DNA of 64,000 bases from Orbilia blumenaviensis (Eukaryota; Ascomycota; Orbiliomycetes; Orbiliales; Orbiliaceae), in the NCBI GenBank assembly GCA_036872755.1, contig JAVHNS010000009.1, positions 1,302,001 to 1,366,000 of the forward strand. The letters are read 5' to 3'. The notes under the pieces are model-generated. The model saw only the letters and a list, made by a program, of their open reading frames with translations. It ran no database searches and was not told where the DNA came from. This document shows positions 11,565 through 20,478 of this stretch, one piece after another. Position 1 is the first letter of the stretch; every line of letters starts with the position of its first letter. Made by a program: the position numbers and the translations under genes.

Positions 11565-12716
11565 CTTGGTGGAAAGGCTCTGCAAAATCTTTCTGGTGAT
11601 ACCGGGTCGCTGGATATAATTTGTGCAGAAGGAACTTTGAAGAATTGCTCTTTAGGAAACCTTTCTTTGGGAGTTGGTCCGAAGGCTGAGCCGGACTTTT
11701 CTTGGGGGAACGAGCAAAGATAGGTCCTAGTATCTTTTTAGATCTAAAGGGCAATCCCTAAGCTGTAGGAGGGGTAAAAGGTAAAGACTGAAAGCTCTAG
11801 TGGATAGCTCTTCTGTTGAGTTTGGACTTGGATCCTGACGATGTAAATATAAAAGGGTGCTTGCTTGGTTGTCTGTTGTTATTGTATTGAAGTGTGGGAT
11901 GCAAAAGACATATATTGAGCCTCCACTCGAAGCCTTATATACTACCACTGACAAAGGCATTCACATGCCATCTTCATGATAGTCTGGGGGCTGGCCTCAT
12001 TGTTACTACCACCATCGGTTTCCTGCAGGGCCAAATCACAGCGAACAAAGGACTCTATGCAAGATGTACCTAAAGAGGCGAAGTCTTGTAAATTCGTACT
12101 CTCCCCGCACCAAATTGGTACATTGTCTAGCATGCCCTCGTACGGTACCCTGGTCCCTGACATAACTGTTACACCAGTTTGCCGAATCATCCTCGAAAAT
12201 CCCCGAGTCGAAAGGCTTTCCAAGTGGAATTTGTGATATCACACAGGTTGTTGGGATATTGTTTCCCACATGATTCAATCCTTCATGCCATTGTGATTTT
12301 TGATGGGCTGCGGCCCAGCTGGGGAGAGCGATGGGTTAAGCGCTAACTATTGGCTGCAACTCGGCGTCTATTGTGACTGTCTGCATAATTCAAGGCAGTA
12401 TCTGTAGGCAGAAGGCTTCCGATGCAGGGGGGCTTGCTGTGGCTGTGACAGCGGAAAATGTGTTGAAAGGGTGTTTGAAGCGCGGCACAGCATGCAGGGA
12501 CAGCGAGTGGCCAGGAATCCTTCAGACAGCAGACGAGGGATAGAAGAAAAAAAGTCGATTGTGTGCTTGCGAATATACATGTAACTTGCGGGATGGCAAT
12601 GCAATGTGGTCCGGCGATAACCGGGTTCATGGTTTGACGGTGCTCCGTGCCAACCGGTCAACCGAGTTCCGATATCGATATCGATAGCCATTTTGCTCAA
12701 AGAGCTAGTCCGTTTC
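11565..12716. other. Intergenic region
   Basis: No gene supported. Several open frames of 75-95 codons occur on both strands (for example 11942-12223 minus and 11976-12236 plus) but overlap each other and show no domain, repeat or codon pattern of a gene. Confidence 0.55.
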
Positions 12717-13298
12717 CTACTTTCCAGCTTTGTCTTCTTCTTCTTGCTCCCCTTCCCCGTCCCCTTCTTCTTCTTCGCTGCCTTCCACTTCCTCTCCTTC
12801 TTCGTCATCAGATCCTGATTGTTTCAGTTTCCTGTTTCCGCCTACATGTAATCCGGTATGACATCCGATCGTGTCGCCTCTATCGCCACAGCATGACATG
12901 TGATAACCCTGCGGATAGGTTGCAAACATTTCCTCGTCGTCCAGTCTCCCATGTATATTCTCGTCATGGTCTGCGAAAAAGTCATCCCGATCCGCATCGA
13001 ATTCTCCGGGATGGTATGAACACGCTTCCTCGTCGTTTTCCTCGTCGATGAAACATTCTTTGCAGTTTACGCAATAAAAAATTTCTAAGGGATCCCGCTT
13101 GCGTTTTCGGTCGGATGAGATGCCGCAGCATGTAGAATCGATAGCTAATGATGTATCGGCCGGCTGAAGGTTCTCGATCATCCCGTGGAATTCTGCAGTT
13201 CGGGATTTGATGTTATAATCACTGTCGCAAAGGAGCCGGAGAAGCGTCCGGACGTGTTGGTCCGACGCGGTCTGGATGACTTCATAGATGTCTGTCAT
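12717..13298 (-). CDS. Zinc-type CC/GC-motif protein A, acidic C-terminus
   Basis: Member of an unnamed fungal family. Residues 1-40 form a helical module (EVIQTASDQHVRTLLRLLCD) shared with the genes at 16438 and 17890. A basic KRKRD stretch precedes a likely metal site: YCVNCKECF, ACSYHPG, then MSCCGDRG, GCHTGLH. The C-terminus is strongly acidic (EEGEEVEGSEEEEGDGEG). I use the ATG at 13298 (193 residues) because it places the helical module at the N-terminus as in the relatives. An in-frame ATG at 13484 would add 62 residues with no recognisable feature. The basic segment and acidic tail suggest a nuclear or nucleic-acid-linked role, but this is inference. Confidence 0.75.
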   Translation of the reverse strand: MTDIYEVIQTASDQHVRTLLRLLCDSDYNIKSRTAEFHGMIENLQPADTSLAIDSTCCGISSDRKRKRDPLEIFYCVNCKECFIDEENDEEACSYHPGEFDADRDDFFADHDENIHGRLDDEEMFATYPQGYHMSCCGDRGDTIGCHTGLHVGGNRKLKQSGSDDEEGEEVEGSEEEEGDGEGEQEEEDKAGK

Positions 13299-13711
13299 GT
13301 TAGGCAAAATAGCGATAGAAGGTATTCGAGGAATGAATTGGTGACAAGAAGGATAATTGCAATTGGAGGTCGAAGGGCCTGCGGCCTTGAAGCCTCCTGG
13401 ATGCTGTCCGGCTACGACGACGCGGCGCGTTGAGGTTGGGGAAAAGCGTCTATGGCGTTTTGGGTATGTGACACAAGCCCGCATTTCTTGGCAGGCACCG
13501 GCATACAGCCTCTTCTGATATCTCCTCGGAATGCAACGTCAATATAACGTCCGTCTGAATTCAGTCGATTAATATTCACGACACCCTCGTTGTAATATCT
13601 GACGACACCAATATATTATCGATTGGTGGGGAATTTCTAAGGATATGCAGTAATTATGCCGAAGCTCTTCATTCGGTTTGCGCGGTTGGGTAAGTAAGTA
13701 TGTACAGGCAT
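13299..13711. other. Short intergenic region
   Basis: Promoter side of zinc-type protein A and 3' side of the secreted protein gene. No separate gene or repeat seen. An in-frame upstream ATG at 13484 is discussed with protein A. Confidence 0.5.
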
Positions 13712-15733
13712 TTAGGGGGCATCCCTGGCCCGATTACGAGGGTTTCGTTCTTGAGGATCCTCATAGTCCTCAAAGCCCTCAAAAGCATGACTCTGCCTAT
13801 GTCCCCTAGAGGCTGCAGGATTTTGACCTTCTCGATCCCTGGTCGACGTACTGGACCACCTAGGAATGGTATCCACTATCTCAGTATCGATATCTGACAT
13901 ACTCGGCCGTTCTCTGACAGTTGATGAGAAACGGAACGGGTTGAAGCTGGAAACTCCATTATTCCGATTCATGGCCTGTATTTGCTGTGCTCGTACTGCG
14001 ACCGCTGGGTCGTAAATATTCGGCATTTGAGTTCCGACAAGAGCTCGGAGCTCCTCTGTCATTACATTGGCAACAGGGGGCTGGTTGCCACCGAAAGCAT
14101 TGAGGTTTGGCAGCCCGATCATATCACCGAAGTTGACTGGCGAAGCCGGGCCTTGCGAGAGGTCCGAGATAATGGCGCTTGGTTCTTCTACCCCCTCTTC
14201 TTGTTTGGTTTCTCCTGGTTGAGGCTCCCGCTCTTCGCTTTCCAGAAGCATCCCTGGAGGTGGATCCTGGAACTGGGATCCGGTATCCGCTTGTGGGTCC
14301 CTAATATCCTCAATAGCTCCTGGATCGGACACTGGGATTAGCTGCTCATCGTCATCACTACTATCCTCTACATCCCACTCTTCATCTCCTTTGCCTTTCT
14401 CGTCCCAGTCGCCCTCTTCCATTATCATTGTATCTTTAGGATCCCTATGAAGCCTTTTCATTCGATATAAAGACCTAGAGGCGTCCGCCTGATTAACAAC
14501 GGGCTCATCTTCAGCTTCATCTGAAATATGAACATATACTCCACCCCCCGAATCACTATCTCGGCTAGGTGCTCCCCTCGGTCTTTCGCCCAGGCCGGGC
14601 CCATAAACCTCCTTTGAGTTGTCTTCTGGGCTACCATCATTAATTATGTCGTCCCCGTTCCTATCAACTATTGAAGGAAGCGAGTCTGGATTCAAAGGCC
14701 TTGGGCTATTCAAATCATAATATTCCATGCCGAGCACCGACCCCTTCTCAGGTCCCGTGTATACGAGGGTCCACCCTTTACCTAACTCTGGTCCAAACTG
14801 CTCCCCTTTCTTACCTCCTTTCTCCCGAGCCTCCTGGTTCGATCTCCGAAGAGGATCGTTATCATCTTTCGTTAACCAACCTCCCCGCACTGACCAGTCT
14901 TCGTTATTCTGGCCGTACAAAGGGCCGCTCATAATTGGCTTCGCTTTCATATCTTCGTAGGTGCCTGCGTTGTTCTCTAAAATCCATGGCGCAATTGTTT
15001 CCTTCAAACCACGCATCTCGGGCCGAAGGTGCCTTTCTATCAAATCTCTCATATAAAGATATCCAGTCCGGTCGCTATCCGCGGTAGTTTTTACCCGAAG
15101 AATGTTGGTCGGTTCTACCACCTTATCAACAGTATTGGGGAGATAAATCCTCCACTTTGGTTCCTTATATGGCTTGACATCGCTTGGGATACCCTCCCAA
15201 ACATATAATCCACTACCGCGGTGTTTAGGTAGACCGTACAGCAATCCTCTAGGATCTTCCTGCTCAGCGGTAATATTTAAGGGTTGTATGGATCCCCTAA
15301 ACCACTTCAACCCCAATTTCTCGATATCAACAACATGCAGACCGTATAGATCGTTCGGGTCCAGCACAATCACAAACGCAGGCTTACCGGGGATGATAGC
15401 AGCTCCCATGTTTGTTAATTTACCGCATTTCGGGGTCTTGAAAGGGTAGACCGCAAGTGCAGAAACAGGTATTTCGGTAGGCGGGTTATAGAGCCCTATC
15501 GCGGTTACCGAGTCTCCTTTGTGAGATATGGCCACTTCATGGCAAACCGTAGGACTTGGATCTCGCGTGTGCAAATTTGTGCCGGTTAAGAGGTAGTTGA
15601 AAGACATAAACCATTCTGGGCCAACTTCGCGAAGGAATACGGTGTAATATGCTGAAGATAGAGGTAGTAAGTGTAACAATATGAAAAGCGTAAGGATTAG
15701 ATCAGCGAATAATGCGGCCCGGATGTGAGGCAT
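13712..15733 (-). CDS. Large secreted protein of unknown function
   Basis: Single open frame of 673 residues from the ATG at 15733. The N-terminus is a clear signal peptide: a hydrophobic core ADLILTLFILLHLLPL ending at LSSA, with mature protein from about YYTVFL. The first 350 residues look folded, with aromatic and Cys-containing segments (TVCHEVAIS, PKCGKL, GLYVWEG). The remainder is hydrophilic, acidic and probably disordered (EEGDWDEKGKGDEEWDVEDS; DSSDDDEQL), ending in Arg/Asn-rich sequence. No enzyme motif, carbohydrate-binding module, GPI tail or internal repeat is seen. It is flanked by zinc-type family genes on both sides, with no evident functional link. It may be a secreted effector-like or wall-associated protein; I do not recognise the family. 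Confidence 0.8.
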   Translation of the reverse strand: MPHIRAALFADLILTLFILLHLLPLSSAYYTVFLREVGPEWFMSFNYLLTGTNLHTRDPSPTVCHEVAISHKGDSVTAIGLYNPPTEIPVSALAVYPFKTPKCGKLTNMGAAIIPGKPAFVIVLDPNDLYGLHVVDIEKLGLKWFRGSIQPLNITAEQEDPRGLLYGLPKHRGSGLYVWEGIPSDVKPYKEPKWRIYLPNTVDKVVEPTNILRVKTTADSDRTGYLYMRDLIERHLRPEMRGLKETIAPWILENNAGTYEDMKAKPIMSGPLYGQNNEDWSVRGGWLTKDDNDPLRRSNQEAREKGGKKGEQFGPELGKGWTLVYTGPEKGSVLGMEYYDLNSPRPLNPDSLPSIVDRNGDDIINDGSPEDNSKEVYGPGLGERPRGAPSRDSDSGGGVYVHISDEAEDEPVVNQADASRSLYRMKRLHRDPKDTMIMEEGDWDEKGKGDEEWDVEDSSDDDEQLIPVSDPGAIEDIRDPQADTGSQFQDPPPGMLLESEEREPQPGETKQEEGVEEPSAIISDLSQGPASPVNFGDMIGLPNLNAFGGNQPPVANVMTEELRALVGTQMPNIYDPAVAVRAQQIQAMNRNNGVSSFNPFRFSSTVRERPSMSDIDTEIVDTIPRWSSTSTRDREGQNPAASRGHRQSHAFEGFEDYEDPQERNPRNRARDAP

Positions 15734-16437
15734 TTGTGCTAGTCTCTTTTGGAGTTGCTGTGAGTCAAGAGAGTACTAGGGGTTGGCATTTGGAAGGATA
15801 TACACAAGGCCAATAATAATAATCAATCAACGGTTTTCTCATGATGATAACCATTTAGTTATCGGTGTATAATTACCACTATGAAGTTCTAGGAAATCAT
15901 GGTACAAGTCCTATGCTTTCGGGCAAAGCCAATAACATTCTCGCTCATCCCATACTATCTGCCGCTTTCGTCGAACTATCGCATGCCGCATGGCCATAGC
16001 ATAGGCTAGGATTATTCAAAACTAGCTCGTGGTTTTGAGGGGTTAAAATACAACAAATTAAAGTGTTGATCATACACCTAGGCTGTATTGATCTCGCGGC
16101 CGTATATGTTCCTGATATTTTGGGCTAGGAGCTAACCTCAATATATATTGATTGGAAATAAATGTAAAGGGCATTTTTCTGAAATTAGGATTATTTTGAA
16201 GGTATCATGAAGAATACAGGTGCAATTAAATTACTCAATAATGATACATGGGCGTTAACTCGTTAGTTTATAGAGTAACCTTGCCGGGAGTATCTGATTC
16301 TTAGCAGGTTAAAATGCTGGCAAGGGCGCAATATCTCTTATGAGGCCCTGACCTCTGAAGTATCTGGATCTCGAGAGTTACGATAACTCTCTCGAGTAGT
16401 AGGTCGCTTTATATAGCTACATTAAAATTAGCAGACT
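15734..16437. other. Intergenic region
   Basis: No gene seen; AT-rich. Contains the hairpin at 16370-16396, which lies just past the stop codon of the next minus-strand gene. Confidence 0.55.
16370..16396 (-). repeat. Inverted repeat, CTCGAG hairpin
   Basis: CTCGAGAGTTA, CGA, TAACTCTCTCGAG: arms pair with a two-base slip. It lies 42-68 bases past the stop of the minus-strand gene at 16438-17283, so it may form in that mRNA's 3' UTR. Role unknown. Confidence 0.6.
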
Positions 16438-17283
16438 TTAAACTTTTGTCTCCCTTAGCTCCAGATTGTCTTCCTTGTCTTCATCCTCGCAGTCTAACTC
16501 AATCACAGTCTTATTTGGCAGGTCAGGTCCTAATTCCATTTCACCTGTCTGATTTTCAGCTATCCCTTCACATAACCCTAAAATTGGCGGCAGTTTGAGA
16601 TTATGGTTTATATTTCTGATGACAGACTCAGTTATTCTTGGCAAGCGTATCCGTTTTGTATGTCTTTGGTCGATGGTTTCTTCGTCGGCCTCGTTCCTTA
16701 CATCGCTATCAACCGGAGCTGGTAAATAGTGCGCTTGCATCACCCATGGCCACTGTTCGCGCCATTCTGTTGGCAACGGTGAACGTGTCCGTGGTACCGT
16801 AGGAAGAGGTGACACCGGACGACTATTAATACCACTGGCAATATCTTGGCTCTTCGTACGAGCGTGTGTGCTACGATTGCCATATTCTCCCACCTCGTAC
16901 CCTTCCAAGCGAGATGGAGAGGAGTTAATCTTATTGCCGAGATACTCTGCGGGCCGGCCAGAGAGCCGACTCCGATTTACATCCGTCGTTGCAGGTGGCT
17001 GAGACTCAAGAAATGCCTTTCTCTTACGAGGGTTATACCTGTTGGGGATAATGATATAATTCCCATCGTTCAGGTTTATACCCGTTGGTGGTGGTGGGGG
17101 TCCGCGCTCGAGAATCTTTTTGTGGAATCTTAGAACTTTCTCCTTTATTTCTTGGGAGGATTCACATAGTGTGCGAAGTATTTCGCGGGTGTGAAGGTCT
17201 GAGATTGACCTTAGGGTACTATCGATAGCATCGCGGGGTAGGATTCTTGGAAGGTTGGATTTGGGTGGAGTTTGTGGTATCAT
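16438..17283 (-). CDS. Family relative with only the N-terminal helical module
   Basis: Single-exon frame, 281 residues, from the ATG at 17283. Residues about 18-55 (AIDSTLRSISDLHTREILRTLCESSQEIKEKVLRFH) match the helical module of the genes at 12717 and 17890, with the shared R-x-L-x2-LC core. A run PPPPPTG follows, then a basic RKRKAF segment at the place where the relatives carry theirs. The downstream CxxC...CC...GC...H metal site is absent; the rest is low complexity and ends in acidic sequence (ELDCEDEDKEDNLEL). It is either a version that lost the zinc region or a paralog that diverged. Function unknown. Confidence 0.65.
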   Translation of the reverse strand: MIPQTPPKSNLPRILPRDAIDSTLRSISDLHTREILRTLCESSQEIKEKVLRFHKKILERGPPPPPTGINLNDGNYIIIPNRYNPRKRKAFLESQPPATTDVNRSRLSGRPAEYLGNKINSSPSRLEGYEVGEYGNRSTHARTKSQDIASGINSRPVSPLPTVPRTRSPLPTEWREQWPWVMQAHYLPAPVDSDVRNEADEETIDQRHTKRIRLPRITESVIRNINHNLKLPPILGLCEGIAENQTGEMELGPDLPNKTVIELDCEDEDKEDNLELRETKV

Positions 17284-17889
17284 GGTTAACGACGGTCGAT
17301 ATTATAGCATACTATAAATAACTTCTGAGATATAGCTATAGCTGGCCACATATGAGCAGATGATATTGGTCCAATTTGAAGAGAGGTCGGTAAAGTAATG
17401 TATCAAAGTGGTGGAGTAGATGTATATAGGTATGTCGAGGGGTACCACGGAGTTAAAGATACATACGCCGAAATATGAGATATAACTTGATAATGCATTA
17501 TATAATGAAACAGAAACACGACTAAAGAAATTTAAAACTCCAGAATCTAGTCCTCCCGACTTGACTCGACTCCGGACCATTTCCCGGCAGGTCATAATGG
17601 CCTGTGCTTAAGATAGCTTGCCATGGCACCAACAGCCATCCGTGTTTGCCCAACGCACGGCAGACTCCTAACCTTGTCGTCCGCATACGCAAGCTGGTCC
17701 CACGAAGCATCTTGCAGCAAGGCAAACGTTTCAGACATCGAACGCGCATGAAAATCAACGATCGTTCCAAATTTCTTCATCTGTCAATTTTGAAATAAAA
17801 AGAAGGCATCCAGTTTAACCATCACATTTCTATTGCCACTCAGCGTTGCAAAGAGCCCGTGGAGTTGGATTGAAACGCGTCGAAAAAAG
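17284..17889. other. Divergent intergenic region
   Basis: Shared upstream region of two related genes transcribed away from each other (16438-17283 minus and 17890-18792 plus). Short minus-strand frames at 17302-17780 overlap in different registers and show no family features. Confidence 0.55.
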
Positions 17890-18792
17890 ATGCAACCCTC
17901 ATCTTCCAACGCACCTGTATCTGGTGCACCCGCGCCGCAGCAGCAGCAGCATGCGCAACTTCCCTCAATAGCAAACATCCTGAATGGAACCGGAAATTCA
18001 GTAGCCTCCAGCATCGGGCAGCCAAGAACAATTTCCACGTATAGACTCAGTGTAGCGGCGACATTGCCGCGTGAACCTACGTCGGAGGAAATAATACAGT
18101 CGGCTACGCGGGAGGAACTACAGAATTACCTCGATGCATTAATCGCCGCGGATTCTAAGAACGAACAAATGATCCTGGATTTCCATCAACAGAAGATTCA
18201 GCTGCGGGAGAGGCAACGGCAGCGGGCCGAAGCAGGGCAAACACATAGCGCAGGGCATCCAGCGAATTCAGCACGCAAACGCAAGGCTGAGACACATATT
18301 GCAGTTTGCATTACCTGCCTAAAGCCATATGATGAAGCAGACAATCACGATGCAGCCTGCATAACGCATCCGGGGACCTGGGACGCAGATCTAGACGATT
18401 CGGCGTGGGATGATATGTACGAAGATGACTTCATGGGACGAGATCACAACCACGAAGACTTCTTTAAGGATTGTCCTCAAGCGTTTGTAATGGATTGTTG
18501 TGGGAAGAGGGGCGATACTGAAGGATGCTATTCCGCGAGGCATGTTGCTCGGTTTCAAAGCAATCAAAATCAATCAAGTAGTGGAATTCACTCTGGGCAG
18601 CCAGCAGCGGCCGCTATACGAAGCTCGCCATCACGGGGTTCAATAGACCAGGCATTTCTTTCTCCTATCCTGCATGGAAGTAGCCTAGTCTCGCCTGCCC
18701 GCCCAAGCGAAACGGCCCAGACCAGCGTAATCCCGAGACGTAGTGCCCATGGAGACGACGATGAAGATGATGACGAGGACGATGAACATTGA
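17890..18792 (+). CDS. Zinc-type CC/GC-motif protein C
   Basis: 300 residues from the first ATG (17890); the frame is open upstream only from a TTG. Order: Ala/Gln-rich start with QQQQ, helical module (EEIIQSATREELQNYLDALIAA), coiled and basic part (QLRERQRQRAEAG; RKRKAE), then the metal-site pattern VCITCLKPY, ACITHPG, MDCCGKRG, GCYSARH, then a Ser/Pro-rich tail ending in DDDEDDDEDDEH. The spacing of Cys and His matches protein A (12717-13298) almost exactly. The acidic Asp/Glu tail also recurs. Likely intracellular; there is no signal peptide. The residues fit zinc binding, but a nucleic-acid role is only a guess. Confidence 0.78.
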   Translation: MQPSSSNAPVSGAPAPQQQQHAQLPSIANILNGTGNSVASSIGQPRTISTYRLSVAATLPREPTSEEIIQSATREELQNYLDALIAADSKNEQMILDFHQQKIQLRERQRQRAEAGQTHSAGHPANSARKRKAETHIAVCITCLKPYDEADNHDAACITHPGTWDADLDDSAWDDMYEDDFMGRDHNHEDFFKDCPQAFVMDCCGKRGDTEGCYSARHVARFQSNQNQSSSGIHSGQPAAAAIRSSPSRGSIDQAFLSPILHGSSLVSPARPSETAQTSVIPRRSAHGDDDEDDDEDDEH

Positions 18793-19111
18793 ACGGGACC
18801 GGCTATTAACCAGAATTATTTGAAGTAGCACAAGTTTGACCAAAAGCAAAGTAATACCTCCTGTCCTTCATTTCATTATGTAAATCTTTTATCCTTCGAA
18901 TTCTCAGATCTTATTCTCAGATTTAATATAGCTACCGAGTACTCAGTAATGCAATAGTAATGCAATAGTAATGATCTTAACACCGGACCCCCACTATAGA
19001 TCCCCAGATTGCAGTTTTGTTTCCCGTTTCAGAACCTAAAATAGCAATCACAAAGCACAATATCCTCGTCATGGGCCTACTGATGACCAACCTGAATCTT
19101 CTTATCACCCC
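18793..19111. other. Convergent intergenic region
   Basis: About 320 bp between two converging genes of the same family. AT-rich, with a short repeat of GCAATAGTAAT (about 18950-18972). No gene. Confidence 0.55.
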
Positions 19112-19810
19112 TCATTTCCATTCCCCCCCCCCCGCAGCAATATGGACTCCACTCGCACACCCCTCCGATGCTCCATCCTCATCACAGCAATCCCACTTGA
19201 ATCCCTTAGCATACTTCGTCAAAATTTTAGGATCCTCCCAATCAATACAACAGTTTTTCTTAGCCACATCATCCCAAACCCCATCCCAAACCCCACTTGC
19301 GATATCCAACTTCCTCTTCCCATCATGATATTCACATGGCTCCTTATCCCCAAGCGGTTTATCGCATCTAACACATCTTTCCCCTGCATCACCCGTTATT
19401 CTTTTATTCTGTGTCAAAATCCCAATAGCAGAAGCATCATTGGCAGCAGAAACAAGTTTCTCCAACTTCCCAAAAACATCCTTAACACGACCCATCTCAG
19501 CCACCATCCCATCTACATCCCTAATCTCAAGGTTCCTCTTCACCAATCCCTTCGGTAATTCTACCTCGGACTTGGCCTGCTGATACCATTCGATCGCAAG
19601 CACCGCGGTAGAAAGCCCCGCGCAAACATCGTCCAACGTACTTTCGATCTCTTCTTTGGTTGAGGAGGTAGTTGAGATGCCTTGGAGGAGATTGGCATAT
19701 TTGTTCATTTTGCCCTTGATGATGCTGAGAAAGTTGAGTGGGGTTATCATAGGAGACCAGTTGGTGTCGCTATGAAGTGAAAGTGGTGGGCTAGGGGCCC
19801 GGGAAGTCAT
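19112..19810 (-). CDS. Zinc-type CC/GC-motif protein D
   Basis: Single exon, 232 residues, ATG at 19810. The C-terminal half has the family metal-site pattern: RCVRCDKPLGD, PCEYHDG, a Trp/Asp-rich linker (GVWDGVWDD), then WDCCDEDG and GCASGVH. The extra CC in KKNCCIDW is not found in proteins A and C. The N-terminal half differs: instead of the LLC helical module there is another helical segment (LLQGISTTSSTKEEIESTLDDV). It ends shortly after the last His. This is the most divergent local member. Function unknown. Confidence 0.75.
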   Translation of the reverse strand: MTSRAPSPPLSLHSDTNWSPMITPLNFLSIIKGKMNKYANLLQGISTTSSTKEEIESTLDDVCAGLSTAVLAIEWYQQAKSEVELPKGLVKRNLEIRDVDGMVAEMGRVKDVFGKLEKLVSAANDASAIGILTQNKRITGDAGERCVRCDKPLGDKEPCEYHDGKRKLDIASGVWDGVWDDVAKKNCCIDWEDPKILTKYAKGFKWDCCDEDGASEGCASGVHIAAGGGEWK

Positions 19811-20478
19811 TTTGCTGGTATGGGTAGGTATCTACAGCTTCACTTGGATAATCACTCTTAAAGGGAAGGATTAGTCTGATATTAGAAGAAGAAGGAATTT
19901 GCATAAGAGATCAGTGGTGGTGACTACATACTTTATATATTTAATTAGGTAGCTTTCTTTCATGTTTCGAGCAGTCCGCCCTGCGTTCCGTGGAAGTTGT
20001 ATGGAGAACGACGAAACAATTTACTATTTCCACAAAGCACTACCGTAGAAATTCCCAAGCCCATGAAAATCCGTAAGACCTATATATCTATGTGCTTACC
20101 TAGGGATGTGTATAGAAACACCCAGGAATATATTATCTCTCATTGGACTTTTTCTTTTCTTTTCATCTAGCTATTATTGTAGCTAGCTTATAAGCTCCTG
20201 TTACTTGCTATTCAAGAGAAACTACTAGTGATACAACGAATGAAGTCAGGAACCTAACAGGCACCCAGGAGCCTTCAAGTCACCCTTCAGCATTAGTAAA
20301 AACATCTCAAAGACTAACTCCATGTGAAACGATTAATGCCAAAGGCAAACCTTCAACGTGCACGAAAACTCGTACCAATACAAAAAGCCAATAGACTTCT
20401 ATCAGCGAATCAAGTGGCCCCAATCTGGGTTAATGCCTTATGCGTCGCCTTCCTCTCCAGAGTTCGAGCTCGGCTGAT
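19811..20478. other. Intergenic region
   Basis: No gene or repeat recognised; AT-rich. Lies between the 3' end of the aspartic protease gene and the promoter of zinc-type protein D, both on the minus strand. Confidence 0.55.

Noticed and set aside
12717..13484. Longer form of zinc protein A from the ATG at 13484
   Set aside because: The extra 62 residues have no feature and relatives begin near the helical module, so 13298 was preferred; not excluded.
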